Assembly: GCA_031280615.1 (NCBI GenBank)
Contig: JAITGO010000006.1
Coordinates: 1-64,000 of the forward strand
Length of the DNA stretch: 64,000 nucleotides
Reading direction: 5' to 3'
Source: Desulfobulbus sp.
Lineage (GTDB): Bacteria; Desulfobacterota; Desulfobulbia; Desulfobulbales; Desulfobulbaceae
Below are positions 18,201-26,308 of the stretch, in pieces (position 1 is the first letter of the stretch; the number at the start of each line of letters is the position of its first letter). Below the pieces are notes generated by a model, which saw nothing but the letters and a program-made list of their open reading frames with translations, did not search any database and was not told the origin of the DNA. The position numbers and the translations under genes are program-made.

Positions 18201-18640
18201 TCGAGCCGCTGGTGCAGCAGCGCGGAGTAGTCAACGTGCCTTTTGCTTACCCTTGCGCCACCTCGGTGCCCGGCCTTTTTCTGGCCGAGCCGCCGGGCAT
18301 CAATGTCTCCAAGCTGAAAAAAGGGACGGCGGCGGCGGTGATGGTGGCCTCGGCCATGCCGCGCGGCCCGCGGCAATCAAAGGGTGTCACCGCCACCATC
18401 GACCCGGCCACCTGCCGGGGCTGCGGCCGTTGCGTCAAGATCTGCCAGTATCATGCGGTGACCCTCCAGGCCAACCAGGTCGGCGGCTGGCATGCGTATG
18501 TCGACGAGGCCCTGTGCAAGGGCTGCGGCAACTGCCTTTCGGTCTGCCCCACCGGCGCCGCCGACAGCCCCTACCGCAACCGGGCCTTTCTGGAACAGGC
18601 CCTTGAGGAATTGCTCTGCAAGGACAGCGTCCATGAATGA
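15245..18640 (+). CDS. Giant flavoprotein: HdrA-like domains wrapped around a GltD/NfnB-like NADPH oxidoreductase
   Basis: A protein of 1131 residues. Residues 8-110 align by eye with the HdrA FAD-domain start, but the glycine motif is degraded (GATPEG instead of GGGxAG) and the HdrA CxxC/U site is missing; a [4Fe-4S] motif CSLCGKCVAACP follows at 111. Residues 150-620 are a GltD-type module: Fer4_20 cysteines (CQENCP, CGRICTHPCEDAC), FAD site GSGPAG at 257 and an NAD(P)H site VGDGNSAFD. A Cys-rich link follows. Residues about 735-1050 match the HdrA N-terminal domain (IGVFVCRCN) and HdrA core end, then two clusters, CRGCGRC (1057) and CKGCGNC (1091). Predicted role: NAD(P)H-dependent flavoenzyme exchanging electrons with KorDABC and the Hdr-like partners downstream. 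Overlaps both neighbours. Confidence 0.82.
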   Translation: MKRQKERLYRVIVAGATPEGIAATNKLGELGIPVTLVDSDPDLDRKLAADEYRLPSGLTFSHAHRPGLIRIVRNSSIRALLPARISSIKHTSQGFSVRIDQEQTFIDPDRCSLCGKCVAACPVEHPDEGRALRYHARTSLPGRPYIDKRKQPLCQENCPLGVNAQGYIALASQGKYEEALELIRRDNVLPGICGRICTHPCEDACRRGGVDDPVAIRSIKRFLADYEGAELSRQEATGPIERGRVEPARPEKIAVVGSGPAGIAAAADLARKGYGVTVFEKEKEAGGLLRYGIGAHRLPRSILDREIRLIEHMGVVFATGQTIDLGRDLDRLGREYQGVVIGTGTWHDRRLGVEGEDLEGVEGCLAFLARRQWDNLTRLNKRVAVVGDGNSAFDLARTLARMGAKVSIISWFGSDHIPADPDEVREAVEEGVTIVGSTQVVAFRGQNNGFTHLECMPTRPGQPDARGIAWPEIVAGEQPFPLAFDLAFVAVGQVGGFDADSFGGTIAVTERGFIATDDRTRTSRPGVYAAGDTVSGPSSVVRAMASGRQAARAIHFDLTGIEEQGAQTRPEIKDFRCIPDDLPKRQREAMPERQANLRKSDFKEVALGFNAIQLAAEASRCLQCGVCSECLQCVAACGALKAIDHGQAREEIVEQCGAVIVADPNIAPNIKGDDIIRAYGPKAARPDVVDMIVRGFDAAARAMLLLGGAAKTTKGHGLSLSIPDSGLSPEVRIGVFVCRCNDSFGWLDGMDEHLAHLAETDAGIVHTEVLTAACVPEGTQSIIRAVREKGITRIVLGSCVCCPLNFVCSACTDQRSRLKNSLFHGTGISRSMVETCNLRGEILRLVESKPALALERFKGLLGRSIKRTTTLKQLLAVDRNYNFAAAVIGNSQATITSSLTLADSNHEVFRFGTVEQPLKDLIEHRNIHNFPEWNVIGISGTLGDFQILIESGSHSQTLRAGTVILGEKARRRIAYTHQEGLPSSTVEPLVQQRGVVNVPFAYPCATSVPGLFLAEPPGINVSKLKKGTAAAVMVASAMPRGPRQSKGVTATIDPATCRGCGRCVKICQYHAVTLQANQVGGWHAYVDEALCKGCGNCLSVCPTGAADSPYRNRAFLEQALEELLCKDSVHE

Positions 18641-20243
18641 TCACGCCACCAACAGTCCATTGAACATTCTCTTGTTTCTGTGCAACTGGGGGGCGCATGC
18701 CGCCTTCCTGACCTTGCAGGACCAGCGCCAGCCGATCCCCGACGAGATCCGAATGGTGCGGACTCCCTGCACCGGACGCATCGACCGGGCCATGATCCTC
18801 AAGGCCTTTGCCAAGGGCGCCGATGGCGTGGCTCTGGTCGGATGCGAGCCCGGCACCTGCCGCTACGGCTCGGGCACCGCCACCTCCACCCGCAATACCC
18901 AGGACGTGCGCCAGATTCTCGACCTGATGGGCCTGGGCGGCGAGAGGCTGCGTTTTGCCGGCTTTCTCCCCGAACAATCCGGGGATTTGCTCGCCTTTTT
19001 GCAGGAGTTCACCGCCGAGATCAAGGCGCTCGGTCCGGCTGGGATCGCGACCGGACCGCCCCCGCCGCCCCCGGGCATGGAGGAGCACAAACGTTCCCTG
19101 CGGCAGTTGGTCGCCACCTACGATATCCATGCCTGCCAGGATTGCGGCAAATGTTCCTCCGCCTGCCCCCTGGCCCTGATCGGCAAGCCGTTCTCGCCCA
19201 GAGCCATTGCCGCGGCGGTGATCACCGGCGGTATCCACGCCCCTGGCGTGCGGGAAAACGCCTGGTCCTGCCTGACCTGCGGTCTGTGCTACGACCGCTG
19301 TCCTTCGGCAGTCAATTTTCCGGCTTTTATCAAGGAATTACGCCATCTGTACCGCCAGACCGACCTGCCCGGGCAGGAGGTGCACGGCGGCTTCTTCCAT
19401 TCGCTGATGCGCTCCATGAGTTTTGGCGCCGTCACCCCGAGGCGCTGGGGCGGGCTGCCGGAGGAGATCCGCATCGATCCGCAGAGCACTACCGTGTTTT
19501 TCGGCGGTTGTGCCCCGTATTACGACATTTTTTTCGGCAAGAACAACGACAGCCAGACCAATCGGATTCTGCTCGACAGCCTGCGCCTGCTCAATTTTTT
19601 CGATGTGGCGCCCAGGGTGCTGACCGACGAGCGCTGCTGCGGCCACGACCTACTGTGGTCCGGCGACCGGGAAAATTTCCTCAGGATCGCCCGCCTCAAT
19701 GTCGAGCAATTGAACGATCTGGGGATCGAAACCGTGATCACCACCTGTCCCGAATGCTACATGACCCTGCACACCACCTATGGCGAGCAGGGCCTGGCGC
19801 CCCGATTCCGCGTGGTCCATCTCTACGATTTCCTCGAGGAGCAGATCGACAAGAACGCGGTCGGCTTCAAGCCGCTCAACCGTTCCATCACCTTCCAGGA
19901 CTCCTGCCGCCTGGGGCGCTTGGAAGGACGGACCGATTTGCCACGGAAACTGCTCAAGCGGCTCAAGCCGGTCAAATTCGAGGAGATGAAGGAATCGGCC
20001 GGGGCCTCGATCTGTTGCGGCAACTGCGCCTGGACCGGCTGCGACAGCTACAGCAAGGCCCTGCAGGTCAAACGCCTGGAGCAGGCCCATGCCACCGGCA
20101 GCGACCTGTTGGTGACCGCCTGTCCCAAGTGCCAGGTGCACCTCAAGTGCGCCATGGAAGATCCGTTCCGGCGGGAGCAGTTGCAGATCGAGCTGATGGA
20201 TCTGACCAGCGTCATCGCCCAGACCATTCATTGGGAAGGTTGA
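18633..20243 (+). CDS. MvhD-HdrC-HdrB-like fusion protein
   Basis: A protein of 536 residues with three modules. Residues 10-125 are MvhD-like (CNWGAH at 17, RTPCTGR at 43, VGCEPGTCRYG at 70). A run of six prolines (142-147) is a linker. Residues 165-225 are HdrC-like with two [4Fe-4S] motifs (CQDCGKCSSACP and CLTCGLCYDRCP). Residues 285-530 are HdrB-like with two CCG domains (DERCCGHD with TCPECY, and SICCGNC with ACPKCQ) that in HdrB bind noncubane [4Fe-4S] clusters at the disulfide site. One MvhD cysteine of the usual CNWC is replaced (CNWG). The start at 18633 overlaps the upstream gene by 8 nt. Expected to be the electron-exit and substrate-reducing part of the complex. Confidence 0.87.
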   Translation: MNDHATNSPLNILLFLCNWGAHAAFLTLQDQRQPIPDEIRMVRTPCTGRIDRAMILKAFAKGADGVALVGCEPGTCRYGSGTATSTRNTQDVRQILDLMGLGGERLRFAGFLPEQSGDLLAFLQEFTAEIKALGPAGIATGPPPPPPGMEEHKRSLRQLVATYDIHACQDCGKCSSACPLALIGKPFSPRAIAAAVITGGIHAPGVRENAWSCLTCGLCYDRCPSAVNFPAFIKELRHLYRQTDLPGQEVHGGFFHSLMRSMSFGAVTPRRWGGLPEEIRIDPQSTTVFFGGCAPYYDIFFGKNNDSQTNRILLDSLRLLNFFDVAPRVLTDERCCGHDLLWSGDRENFLRIARLNVEQLNDLGIETVITTCPECYMTLHTTYGEQGLAPRFRVVHLYDFLEEQIDKNAVGFKPLNRSITFQDSCRLGRLEGRTDLPRKLLKRLKPVKFEEMKESAGASICCGNCAWTGCDSYSKALQVKRLEQAHATGSDLLVTACPKCQVHLKCAMEDPFRREQLQIELMDLTSVIAQTIHWEG

Positions 20244-20320
20244 TCCCCGGATTGGACCGGAAAATCAATATCAAATATACCGAACATCTTGAACGACATT
20301 CGCTTTATCGGAGAATGAGT

Positions 20321-22741
20321 ATGTCCAAAAATTCCCCTGTCAAACCTGCTGAGCAGGAACCCCGCATTGGGGTGTATGTCTGCCATTGCGGGCTCAATAT
20401 CGCCCAATCCGTCGACTGCGCCAAGGTGGCCGCCGAGGCGGCCGACGCCGCGGACGTGGTGGTGTCGAAGGATATCGTCTATGCCTGTTCCGAGCCGGGA
20501 CAGCAGCAGATCAAGCAGGATATCCTCGATAACGACCTGAATCGGGTGGTGATCGCCTCCTGCTCGCCGCGTCTGCACGAAGCGACCTTCAAAAAAATGC
20601 TCGATTCGGTGGGGGTTAACCCCTATCTGCTCGACATGGCCAATCTGCGCGAGCAGTGCTCCTGGGTGCACATGAACGACCGCGAGGGGGCCACCGCCAA
20701 GGCGGAAACCCTGGTCGACATGGCCGTCTCCCGGGTGCGCCATCTCGAGCCTCTGCACGAGGATACCCTGCCGCTCACCCCCAAGACCCTGGTCATCGGC
20801 GGTGGGGTGGCCGGCATCCAGGCGGCGCTTGACTTGGCCGACAGCGGCTATGACGTCACCCTGGTGGAAAAAAGCCCTTCCATCGGCGGCGTCATGGCCC
20901 AGCTCGACAAGACGTTTCCCACCATGGACTGTTCGATTTGAATCTTAGGTCCTAAGATGACGGATGTCGGTCGACATCCACGGATAAAGTTGTTGTGTTT
21001 GAGCGAAGTGGTCGATGTGAAGGGATATGTCGGCAATTTCAAGGTGAAAATCATCAAGAAGGCCCGCTATGTCGACGAGACGAGCTGCACGGCCTGCGGT
21101 GACTGCGCCAAGGTCTGTCCGGTGGTGCGGCCCGATGAGTTCAACATGGGCCTGGGGTCGCGTAAGGCGATCTACAGCCCCTTTCCCCAGGCGGTGCCTT
21201 CGTCGTACCTGATCAATGCCAAGGAATGCCTGGGGCACAATCCGGCGGTCTGCTCCAAATGCGTGGAGGTCTGTGCCAAGGGGTGCATCAATTTCCACAT
21301 GTCGGACGAGGAAATCATCGAGGAGGTCGGCACGATCATCGTCGCTACCGGATTGCAGCCCTACGATCCGACCGAGATGGACGAGTACGGCTACACCCGG
21401 TTCGCCAACGTGCTCACCAGCCTGGAGTTCGAGCGCCTGGTCAATGCCAGCGGCCCGACCAAAGGGGCGCTGATCCGGCCTTCGGACCGCAACCACCCGA
21501 AATCGGTGGGATTCATCCAGTGCGTGGGTTCGCGCTCGGCCACCAAGGGCGGCCATTACTGCTCCAATATCTGCTGCATGAACACCGTCAAATCGACCTT
21601 CATCATCAAGGAGCATTATCCCGATGTCGAGGTCAAGGTGTTCTATATCGATATTCGGGCCTTTGGCAAAGGGTTCGAGGACCTGTACACCCGCAGCCGT
21701 CGTATGGGCGCCCAGTACATCCGGGGTTTGCCCGGCTCGGTCGAGGAGACCGAACGCGGCAGCCTGCGGGTGGCGGTCGAAAACGGCGCTACCGGCACGC
21801 TCGAATTCCACGAACTCGACATGCTGGTCCTGGCCCAGGGTATGAAACCGGCACCGTCCACTCAGCGGTTGCAGGAAATCATGGGCTTGCAGCTGACCTC
21901 GGACGGCTTCTACCTGGAAGCCCATCCCAAGCTCCAACCGGTGGATGCCGCCACCCGCGGTATCTTTTTCGCCGGCTGCGCCGAGGGGCCCAAGGACATC
22001 AAGGAAGCGGTGACCCAAGCCTCGGCTGCGGCCATGCGCGCCATCCGCCTGATGCACAAGGGCGAGATCACCACCGAGCCGATCACCTCGACCATCATTG
22101 TCGACAAGTGCAAGGCCTGCGGCAAGTGCGCCGAAGTTTGCCCCTACAACGCGATTTCGGTGGACGTCAAGGCCAAGAAGCCGGCGGTGGTCAACTCGGC
22201 GGCCTGCGCCGGCTGCGGCACCTGCTCGGCCGAATGCCACTTCGACGCCATCAGCATGAATCATTTCACCGATACCCAGATCCTGGGCCAGGTGGATTCC
22301 ATGCTCCAGACCGCGCCGGAATCGAAAATTTTGGCCTTTGCTTGCAACTGGTGTTCCTATGCCGGGGCCGATTACGCCGGCGTTTCCCGCCTGCAGTACC
22401 CAGCCAATGTCCATCTCATCCGGGTTATGTGCTCGGGCCGGGTGGACGAGAAGTTCATCTGGGAAGGGTTCCGCCAGGGCGCGCCGGTGATTCTGGTCAG
22501 CGGCTGCCACATCGGCGACTGCCACTATATCGACGCCAACCACTGGACCCAGAAACGGGTCGACCGCATCCGCAAGAAGATGGAGAAGATCGGCCTGCGG
22601 CCCGAACGGCTGCAGCTGGAGTGGATCAGCGCCGCCGAGGGGATCCGCTTTGCCGAAACCATGCAGCGGATGGAGACCTTGCGCCAAGGCGTCACTGCCG
22701 AGGAAATCGCCGAAACCCAGGGTATTCTCAGTAAACTCTGA
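20321..22741 (+). CDS. hdrA: Selenocysteine-containing HdrA fused to MvhD (TGA at 20939 read as Sec)
   Basis: An 806-residue selenoprotein if TGA 20939-20941 is decoded as Sec207. Residues 1-150 are the HdrA N-terminal domain (CHCG at 21). The FAD motif GGGVAG is at 160, then the CSIU motif (Cys204, Sec207), directly continued by ILGPKMTDVGRHP in the same frame as in canonical HdrA. Ferredoxin-type clusters follow (CTACGDC at 256, then CSKCVEVC, CKACGKC and CAGCGTC), and residues 669-806 are a complete MvhD (FACNWC, MCSGR, SGCHIGDC). In HdrA the FAD is the bifurcating flavin. I choose ATG 20321 because GGAG lies 7 nt before it; ATG 20315 is only 1 nt from it. A SECIS-like hairpin and an operon terminator follow the TGA and the stop. 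Confidence 0.9.
20939..20980 (+). promoter_or_regulatory. Sec codon with bacterial SECIS-like element
   Basis: The TGA at 20939-20941 is followed by a hairpin with a perfect 7-bp stem GGATGTC/GACATCC (20962-20968 and 20973-20979) and apical loop GGTC (20969-20972). The loop lies 27-30 nt after the TGA, within the spacing needed by bacterial SelB, and carries the GGU seen in known bacterial SECIS loops. A second, shorter hairpin (ATCTTAG/CTAAGAT, 20942-20958) sits right after the TGA and may slow the ribosome. All of it lies in coding sequence. Confidence 0.82.
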
Positions 22742-22772
22742 TCTTTTTTCGATCTTTTTTTCGTTCCTTTTC

Positions 22773-22820
22773 GCCCCGGCAAACAGACGAATTGTCCGTC
22801 TGTTTGCCGGGGCGTTTTTG
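22773..22820 (+). terminator. Strong terminator of the kor-hdr unit
   Basis: A perfect 17-bp stem (GCCCCGGCAAACAGACG with its complement), a 7-nt loop and GTTTTTG. It is 31 bp after the hdrA stop and closes the 12.3-22.7 kb unit. The following gap to 23232 holds no supported gene. Confidence 0.92.
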
Positions 22821-23232
22821 TTGTATTCCCTGCCTCGGTCCGTCGGTTCATCCCTGCGAAGGGGATAGTCTCTGTTTTTTCGGCACAACAAATATTTTGC
22901 ATATTTCTTTTTTGTCGTATAATTCACCATGGTTATATCATTCTGATTCCCATTGGACTTCAGCCAGGATCGTTCGCTGGCAACCGGCAGCGTTCTTTAC
23001 TGCGGACATCGGTTGAGCAAACGAGATCTCCCACGGCGTTCGAGATGACAATCTGCCCAGCGTTGTCAATGCGGTTGGGGCTGTCATTGTACCGAACGCT
23101 TCTGCCTGTCTTTCGACGAAGGCATAGAGGGGAAATTTCAAGTTGTTTCGGGGCAATACCGTCCAAGATGAAATCGGCTGAACTTGAGTGGCAACCAGTT
23201 CTCTCATTGACCCGAACCCTGGAGGATGTCCG

Positions 23233-24012
23233 ATGATTCCCTCGATCCCTCGCTTTCTTCCGCATGTTCTGCTTGCAACGGCCTGTTTCCTCGGGCTCGC
23301 CGCCGCCTCTGTTTGGGCAAGCGAAGTGACCATCGGCACCGGTGCGGCCGCTGCGGAGAACATCTTCAAAAAAATCGAATTTTCCCTGAATAGAACCTTG
23401 AACATCAAGTTGAACATCATTGACAGCGGCCCGGTCCAGGCGCTGAAGGATCTCGATGCCGACAAACTGCACTGCGCAGTCGGCGGGGTTGCCTTTGCCG
23501 ATTGGATGGAAATGATGAAGAAGGATGGCTATGTCGTTGCCGATCCGTCTGTGTATCGCAGTTGGGTCATCGGCCAGGACAGGATCAAGGTGTTAACCAA
23601 CCTCGATGTGCCGGTGAAGTCGCTGTCCAAGGAGCAACTGGTGGCGATTTTCAGCGGCGCGATCACCAACTGGTCGCAGGTCGGCGGGCCTGACAAGCCG
23701 ATCGTGGTGGTTGTGGGCAGCCGGATTCCCGGCACGATGTCGGTGTTTCAAAAGCAGATCATGGGCAACGCCGCGTTCACCAAGGAGGCCATGGTCGGGA
23801 CGACCGCCGAAGACATCAAGAGCCGGGTCATCAGGAATGCCGGCGCCATTGGACTCGGCACCATTTCCCAGGTCGATTACCTGGTCAACGGTCCGGAAAT
23901 TCCGGAAATCGCCCGGCCCATCACCCTGATCACCAAGGGCGCACCCACGGAAGACGTGGAGAAAATGATCAATTATATCAACACGGCCGGCCAGCGCTTC
24001 ATCGTTAAGTAA
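23233..24012 (+). CDS. PstS-like phosphate-type substrate-binding protein
   Basis: A periplasmic solute-binding protein of 259 residues (PBP type 2, PstS-like). It has a signal peptide (about 1-30, ending VWAS) and then the fold start EVTIGTGAAAAENIF. Later segments are LVAIFSGAITNWSQVGG, typical of PstS, and GSRIPGTMSVFQKQIM. The ATG at 23233 has GGAGG 7 nt upstream. There are no pstCAB genes next to it, so the ligand (phosphate, sulfate or another oxyanion) is open; some such proteins act alone as sensors. Confidence 0.8.
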   Translation: MIPSIPRFLPHVLLATACFLGLAAASVWASEVTIGTGAAAAENIFKKIEFSLNRTLNIKLNIIDSGPVQALKDLDADKLHCAVGGVAFADWMEMMKKDGYVVADPSVYRSWVIGQDRIKVLTNLDVPVKSLSKEQLVAIFSGAITNWSQVGGPDKPIVVVVGSRIPGTMSVFQKQIMGNAAFTKEAMVGTTAEDIKSRVIRNAGAIGLGTISQVDYLVNGPEIPEIARPITLITKGAPTEDVEKMINYINTAGQRFIVK

Positions 24013-24169
24013 AAAACGCGGGCGCAGGGCCGGTTATAAGGTGGAGGAAATATCGGCGGGTCTTGGCAGGGCCGCAGTCTCAGCTTGAAAAAAACAGTCG
24101 GTGTGTGCTACGCTGACTCTTTCTATCGTTCAAGCCTTTTCCCGTTCCTCTTCCAGCACACGCAGCCCC

Positions 24170-25057
24170 ATGCCAGCAACCATCATCAACGGCGCCGCCG
24201 TTGCCAAGACCATTCGCCAAGAAATCGCGGCCGAGGTGGCCGCGATCAAAGAACGGCACGGCCTGATCCCCGGCCTGGCCACCATTCTGGTCGGCGAAGA
24301 CCCGGCCTCGCAATCCTATGTGGCGGCCAAGAACAAGACCGCCCACGCCCTTGGCATCCATTCCGAACAAATGACCCTGCCGGCAACGACCAGTGAGGAG
24401 GACTTGCTGCGGCTGGTCGAGCAGTGCAATCGCAACCCAGCCATCCACGGCATTTTGGTGCAGTTGCCCCTGCCTCGGCACATCGACGAGCCCAAGGTGC
24501 TGTTTGCCATCGATCCGGCCAAGGATGTGGACGGGTTTCATCCGGTCAACGCCGGCAAGATGATGCTCGGCCAGCGCTGCTTCCTGCCCTGCACCCCGAA
24601 CGGCATCCTCGAGCTGCTCCAGCGCACCGGGGTCGAAACCTCGGGTGCCGAGGTGGTGGTGGTCGGACGGTCCAACATCGTGGGCAAGCCGATCGCCAAC
24701 CTGATGTTGCAGAAACGGCCGGGCGGCAACGCCACCGTGACCATCTGCCACACCCGCACCCGCGACATGGCCGCGCATACCCGCCGGGCCGATATCCTGA
24801 TCGTGGCTGCCGGCGTTGCCAGGATGATCAAGGCGGACCAGATCAAGCAAGGCGCGGTGGTTATCGATGTCGGGGTCAACCGAGTGGGCCAAAGCGCGAC
24901 CGGTAAGGCTGTGCTGGCCGGCGATGTCGATTTCGACGACGTGCTCGACAAGGCCAGTGCCATCACTCCGGTGCCCGGCGGGGTCGGACCGATGACCATC
25001 ACCATGTTGATGCAAAATACCCTGCAGGCTGCCAAGCAGGCGGCTGGGCTGATGTGA
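24170..25057 (+). CDS. folD: Bifunctional methylenetetrahydrofolate dehydrogenase/cyclohydrolase FolD
   Basis: A cytosolic enzyme of 295 residues that interconverts 5,10-methylene-, methenyl- and formyl-tetrahydrofolate. The catalytic stretch SYVAAKNK (Tyr-x3-Lys) is near residue 51, QLPLPRH near 100, DVDGFHPVN near 120, the NADP site GRSNIVGKP near 165, and the end motif TPVPGGVGPMT near 270. In sulfate reducers it serves one-carbon and Wood-Ljungdahl metabolism. Three small genes follow closely, so it may lead a short operon. An alternative ATG at 24101 lacks family sequence. Confidence 0.95.
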   Translation: MPATIINGAAVAKTIRQEIAAEVAAIKERHGLIPGLATILVGEDPASQSYVAAKNKTAHALGIHSEQMTLPATTSEEDLLRLVEQCNRNPAIHGILVQLPLPRHIDEPKVLFAIDPAKDVDGFHPVNAGKMMLGQRCFLPCTPNGILELLQRTGVETSGAEVVVVGRSNIVGKPIANLMLQKRPGGNATVTICHTRTRDMAAHTRRADILIVAAGVARMIKADQIKQGAVVIDVGVNRVGQSATGKAVLAGDVDFDDVLDKASAITPVPGGVGPMTITMLMQNTLQAAKQAAGLM

Positions 25058-25067
25058 GCGCGCGACC

Positions 25068-25262
25068 ATGAGCCCAGAGGCCAAGAAAGTCTGCAACACC
25101 TGCGGCGGCATCGGTGAAATCGGCTATTTCCAAGGCGAGAGCCGCTTTTTCATCACCCGCGAGGAATGCCCCGCCTGCTGCGGGCTAGGCTATGTTCTTG
25201 ATGATGAACCGGGAATCGCCGCCCCTGGGCAACAGGCTGAAAAGGATGAGCAAAAAGACTGA
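25068..25262 (+). CDS. Small DnaJ-type zinc-finger protein
   Basis: A protein of 64 residues with two CxxCxGxG-like knuckles, CNTCGGIGEIG (about 9-19) and CPACCGLGY (about 35-43), the pattern of DnaJ zinc-centre repeats. It should bind one Zn. It lies 10 bp after folD and overlaps the next small gene by 17 bp. Function unknown. Confidence 0.65.
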   Translation: MSPEAKKVCNTCGGIGEIGYFQGESRFFITREECPACCGLGYVLDDEPGIAAPGQQAEKDEQKD

Positions 25263-25458
25263 AATGCAAACCGGTGACCTCTGGGATGCGCTGGGTTCGC
25301 TTGCGGACGATCAGGCCACCCAGGTCCTGGTCCACCTGTTCACCCGTTTCGAGCAGCGCCGGCAACAGAGCCCGGACGACCCGGCGGCCGAGGCCTTTTT
25401 CCGGATGCTGGCCGCAGTGGTGGAGAATGTCCAGTCCTGCAATGTCAACCGGCGCTGA
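25246..25458 (+). CDS. Small acidic helical protein of unknown function
   Basis: A protein of 70 residues from ATG 25246; an AAAAGG sits right before it. It is rich in Asp, Glu and Gln, with helices such as LWDALGSLADDQATQVLVHLF and a C-terminal FFRMLAAVVENVQ. No motif that I recognise. It overlaps the preceding zinc-finger gene out of frame and continues its transcription unit. Confidence 0.5.
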   Translation: MSKKTEMQTGDLWDALGSLADDQATQVLVHLFTRFEQRRQQSPDDPAAEAFFRMLAAVVENVQSCNVNRR

Positions 25459-25594
25459 CCTAAAACGGCGGGCAACGAATCCGAACGACTGGGGCCTGGG
25501 CCGGCCATCGCGATCATTTTTCTATTGTTTCGGCGAGATGCGTCCGAAGAGAAGGGAGTCGGAGAACACGCGGTTTATTTTTTCGGGAGAAACG

Positions 25595-26308
25595 ATGCGA
25601 AGCGGATGGATGATGATCCTGTTCCTGATGGCGGTCGGCTGCGCGGCCGGAGGTTGCACGCGCGGGCCGGGGGCTTTTTTTGCCGGCCAGGAGGAAATCG
25701 ATTCGGTGGATCAGTGGAACGTGCTGGCCAACCACGTTGCCGACCGGGTCAGCAAGGAGCTGATACAACAGCAGCGTCTCAATTCTTCGATCTATGTGCG
25801 CCATGCCTGCGGCGCACCGGGCAAATGCGGCGGCGAGGGCACCTTTGCCTTTGACGAGGGATTCAATGACCTGCTGACCACCCAACTGGTCAATTTCGGC
25901 ATTCCCACCGCGGCCTCCCCGGACCGCGCCAACTTGACCCTCGAATACAAGGTGCAGACCGTGTATCACTCGTCGGGGTTCGGCACCTGGAACTGGCCCA
26001 AACCGGGAATGTTGATCGCCTTGGCGGCCGGCATCGTGGTGCTCGAAGACGCCCCGTGGGAATTGATAACCGCCGCCACCGCCGCCGAAGTCTATCGCAA
26101 CAATGGCGGCTCGGGCGGCCATTACGAGGTGATCATCACCACCTCGATTATCGACAAAAAGCGCTACCTGATGCGCTCCTCGGATATCTATTACCTCAAC
26201 AACTCCAACCTCTGGCACTTCCGGCCGTCCACCCCGGCCAAGGAAATCCAGTTGACCGGCAACAGCGCCTCGCCCTCTTCCCGTCCCACCAGGAAGGCCC
26301 CGCTATGA
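25595..26308 (+). CDS. Outer-membrane lipoprotein paired with a FlgO-type lipoprotein
   Basis: A lipoprotein of 237 residues. The signal sequence ends in a lipobox region with two candidate cysteines (AVGC at 16, AGGC at 20). The body begins with a helical segment containing WNVLANHVADRVSKEL and includes HACGAPGKCGGEGTF, a disulfide-capable pair. GGGAGA precedes the ATG at 25595. The stop overlaps the start of the next lipoprotein gene (ATGA). The pair resembles the two-lipoprotein FlgO/FlgT-like cassettes outside flagellar clusters; role likely in outer-membrane assembly, not shown here. Confidence 0.6.
   Translation: MRSGWMMILFLMAVGCAAGGCTRGPGAFFAGQEEIDSVDQWNVLANHVADRVSKELIQQQRLNSSIYVRHACGAPGKCGGEGTFAFDEGFNDLLTTQLVNFGIPTAASPDRANLTLEYKVQTVYHSSGFGTWNWPKPGMLIALAAGIVVLEDAPWELITAATAAEVYRNNGGSGGHYEVIITTSIIDKKRYLMRSSDIYYLNNSNLWHFRPSTPAKEIQLTGNSASPSSRPTRKAPL

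Noticed and set aside
20939..20941. TGA as a real stop, giving two separate HdrA pieces
   Set aside because: Homology runs through it without shift, the second piece has no ribosome site before its first ATG, and a SECIS-like hairpin follows.
20945..22930. A 661-codon antisense frame opposite hdrA
   Set aside because: Shadow in GC-rich sequence without recognisable domains.
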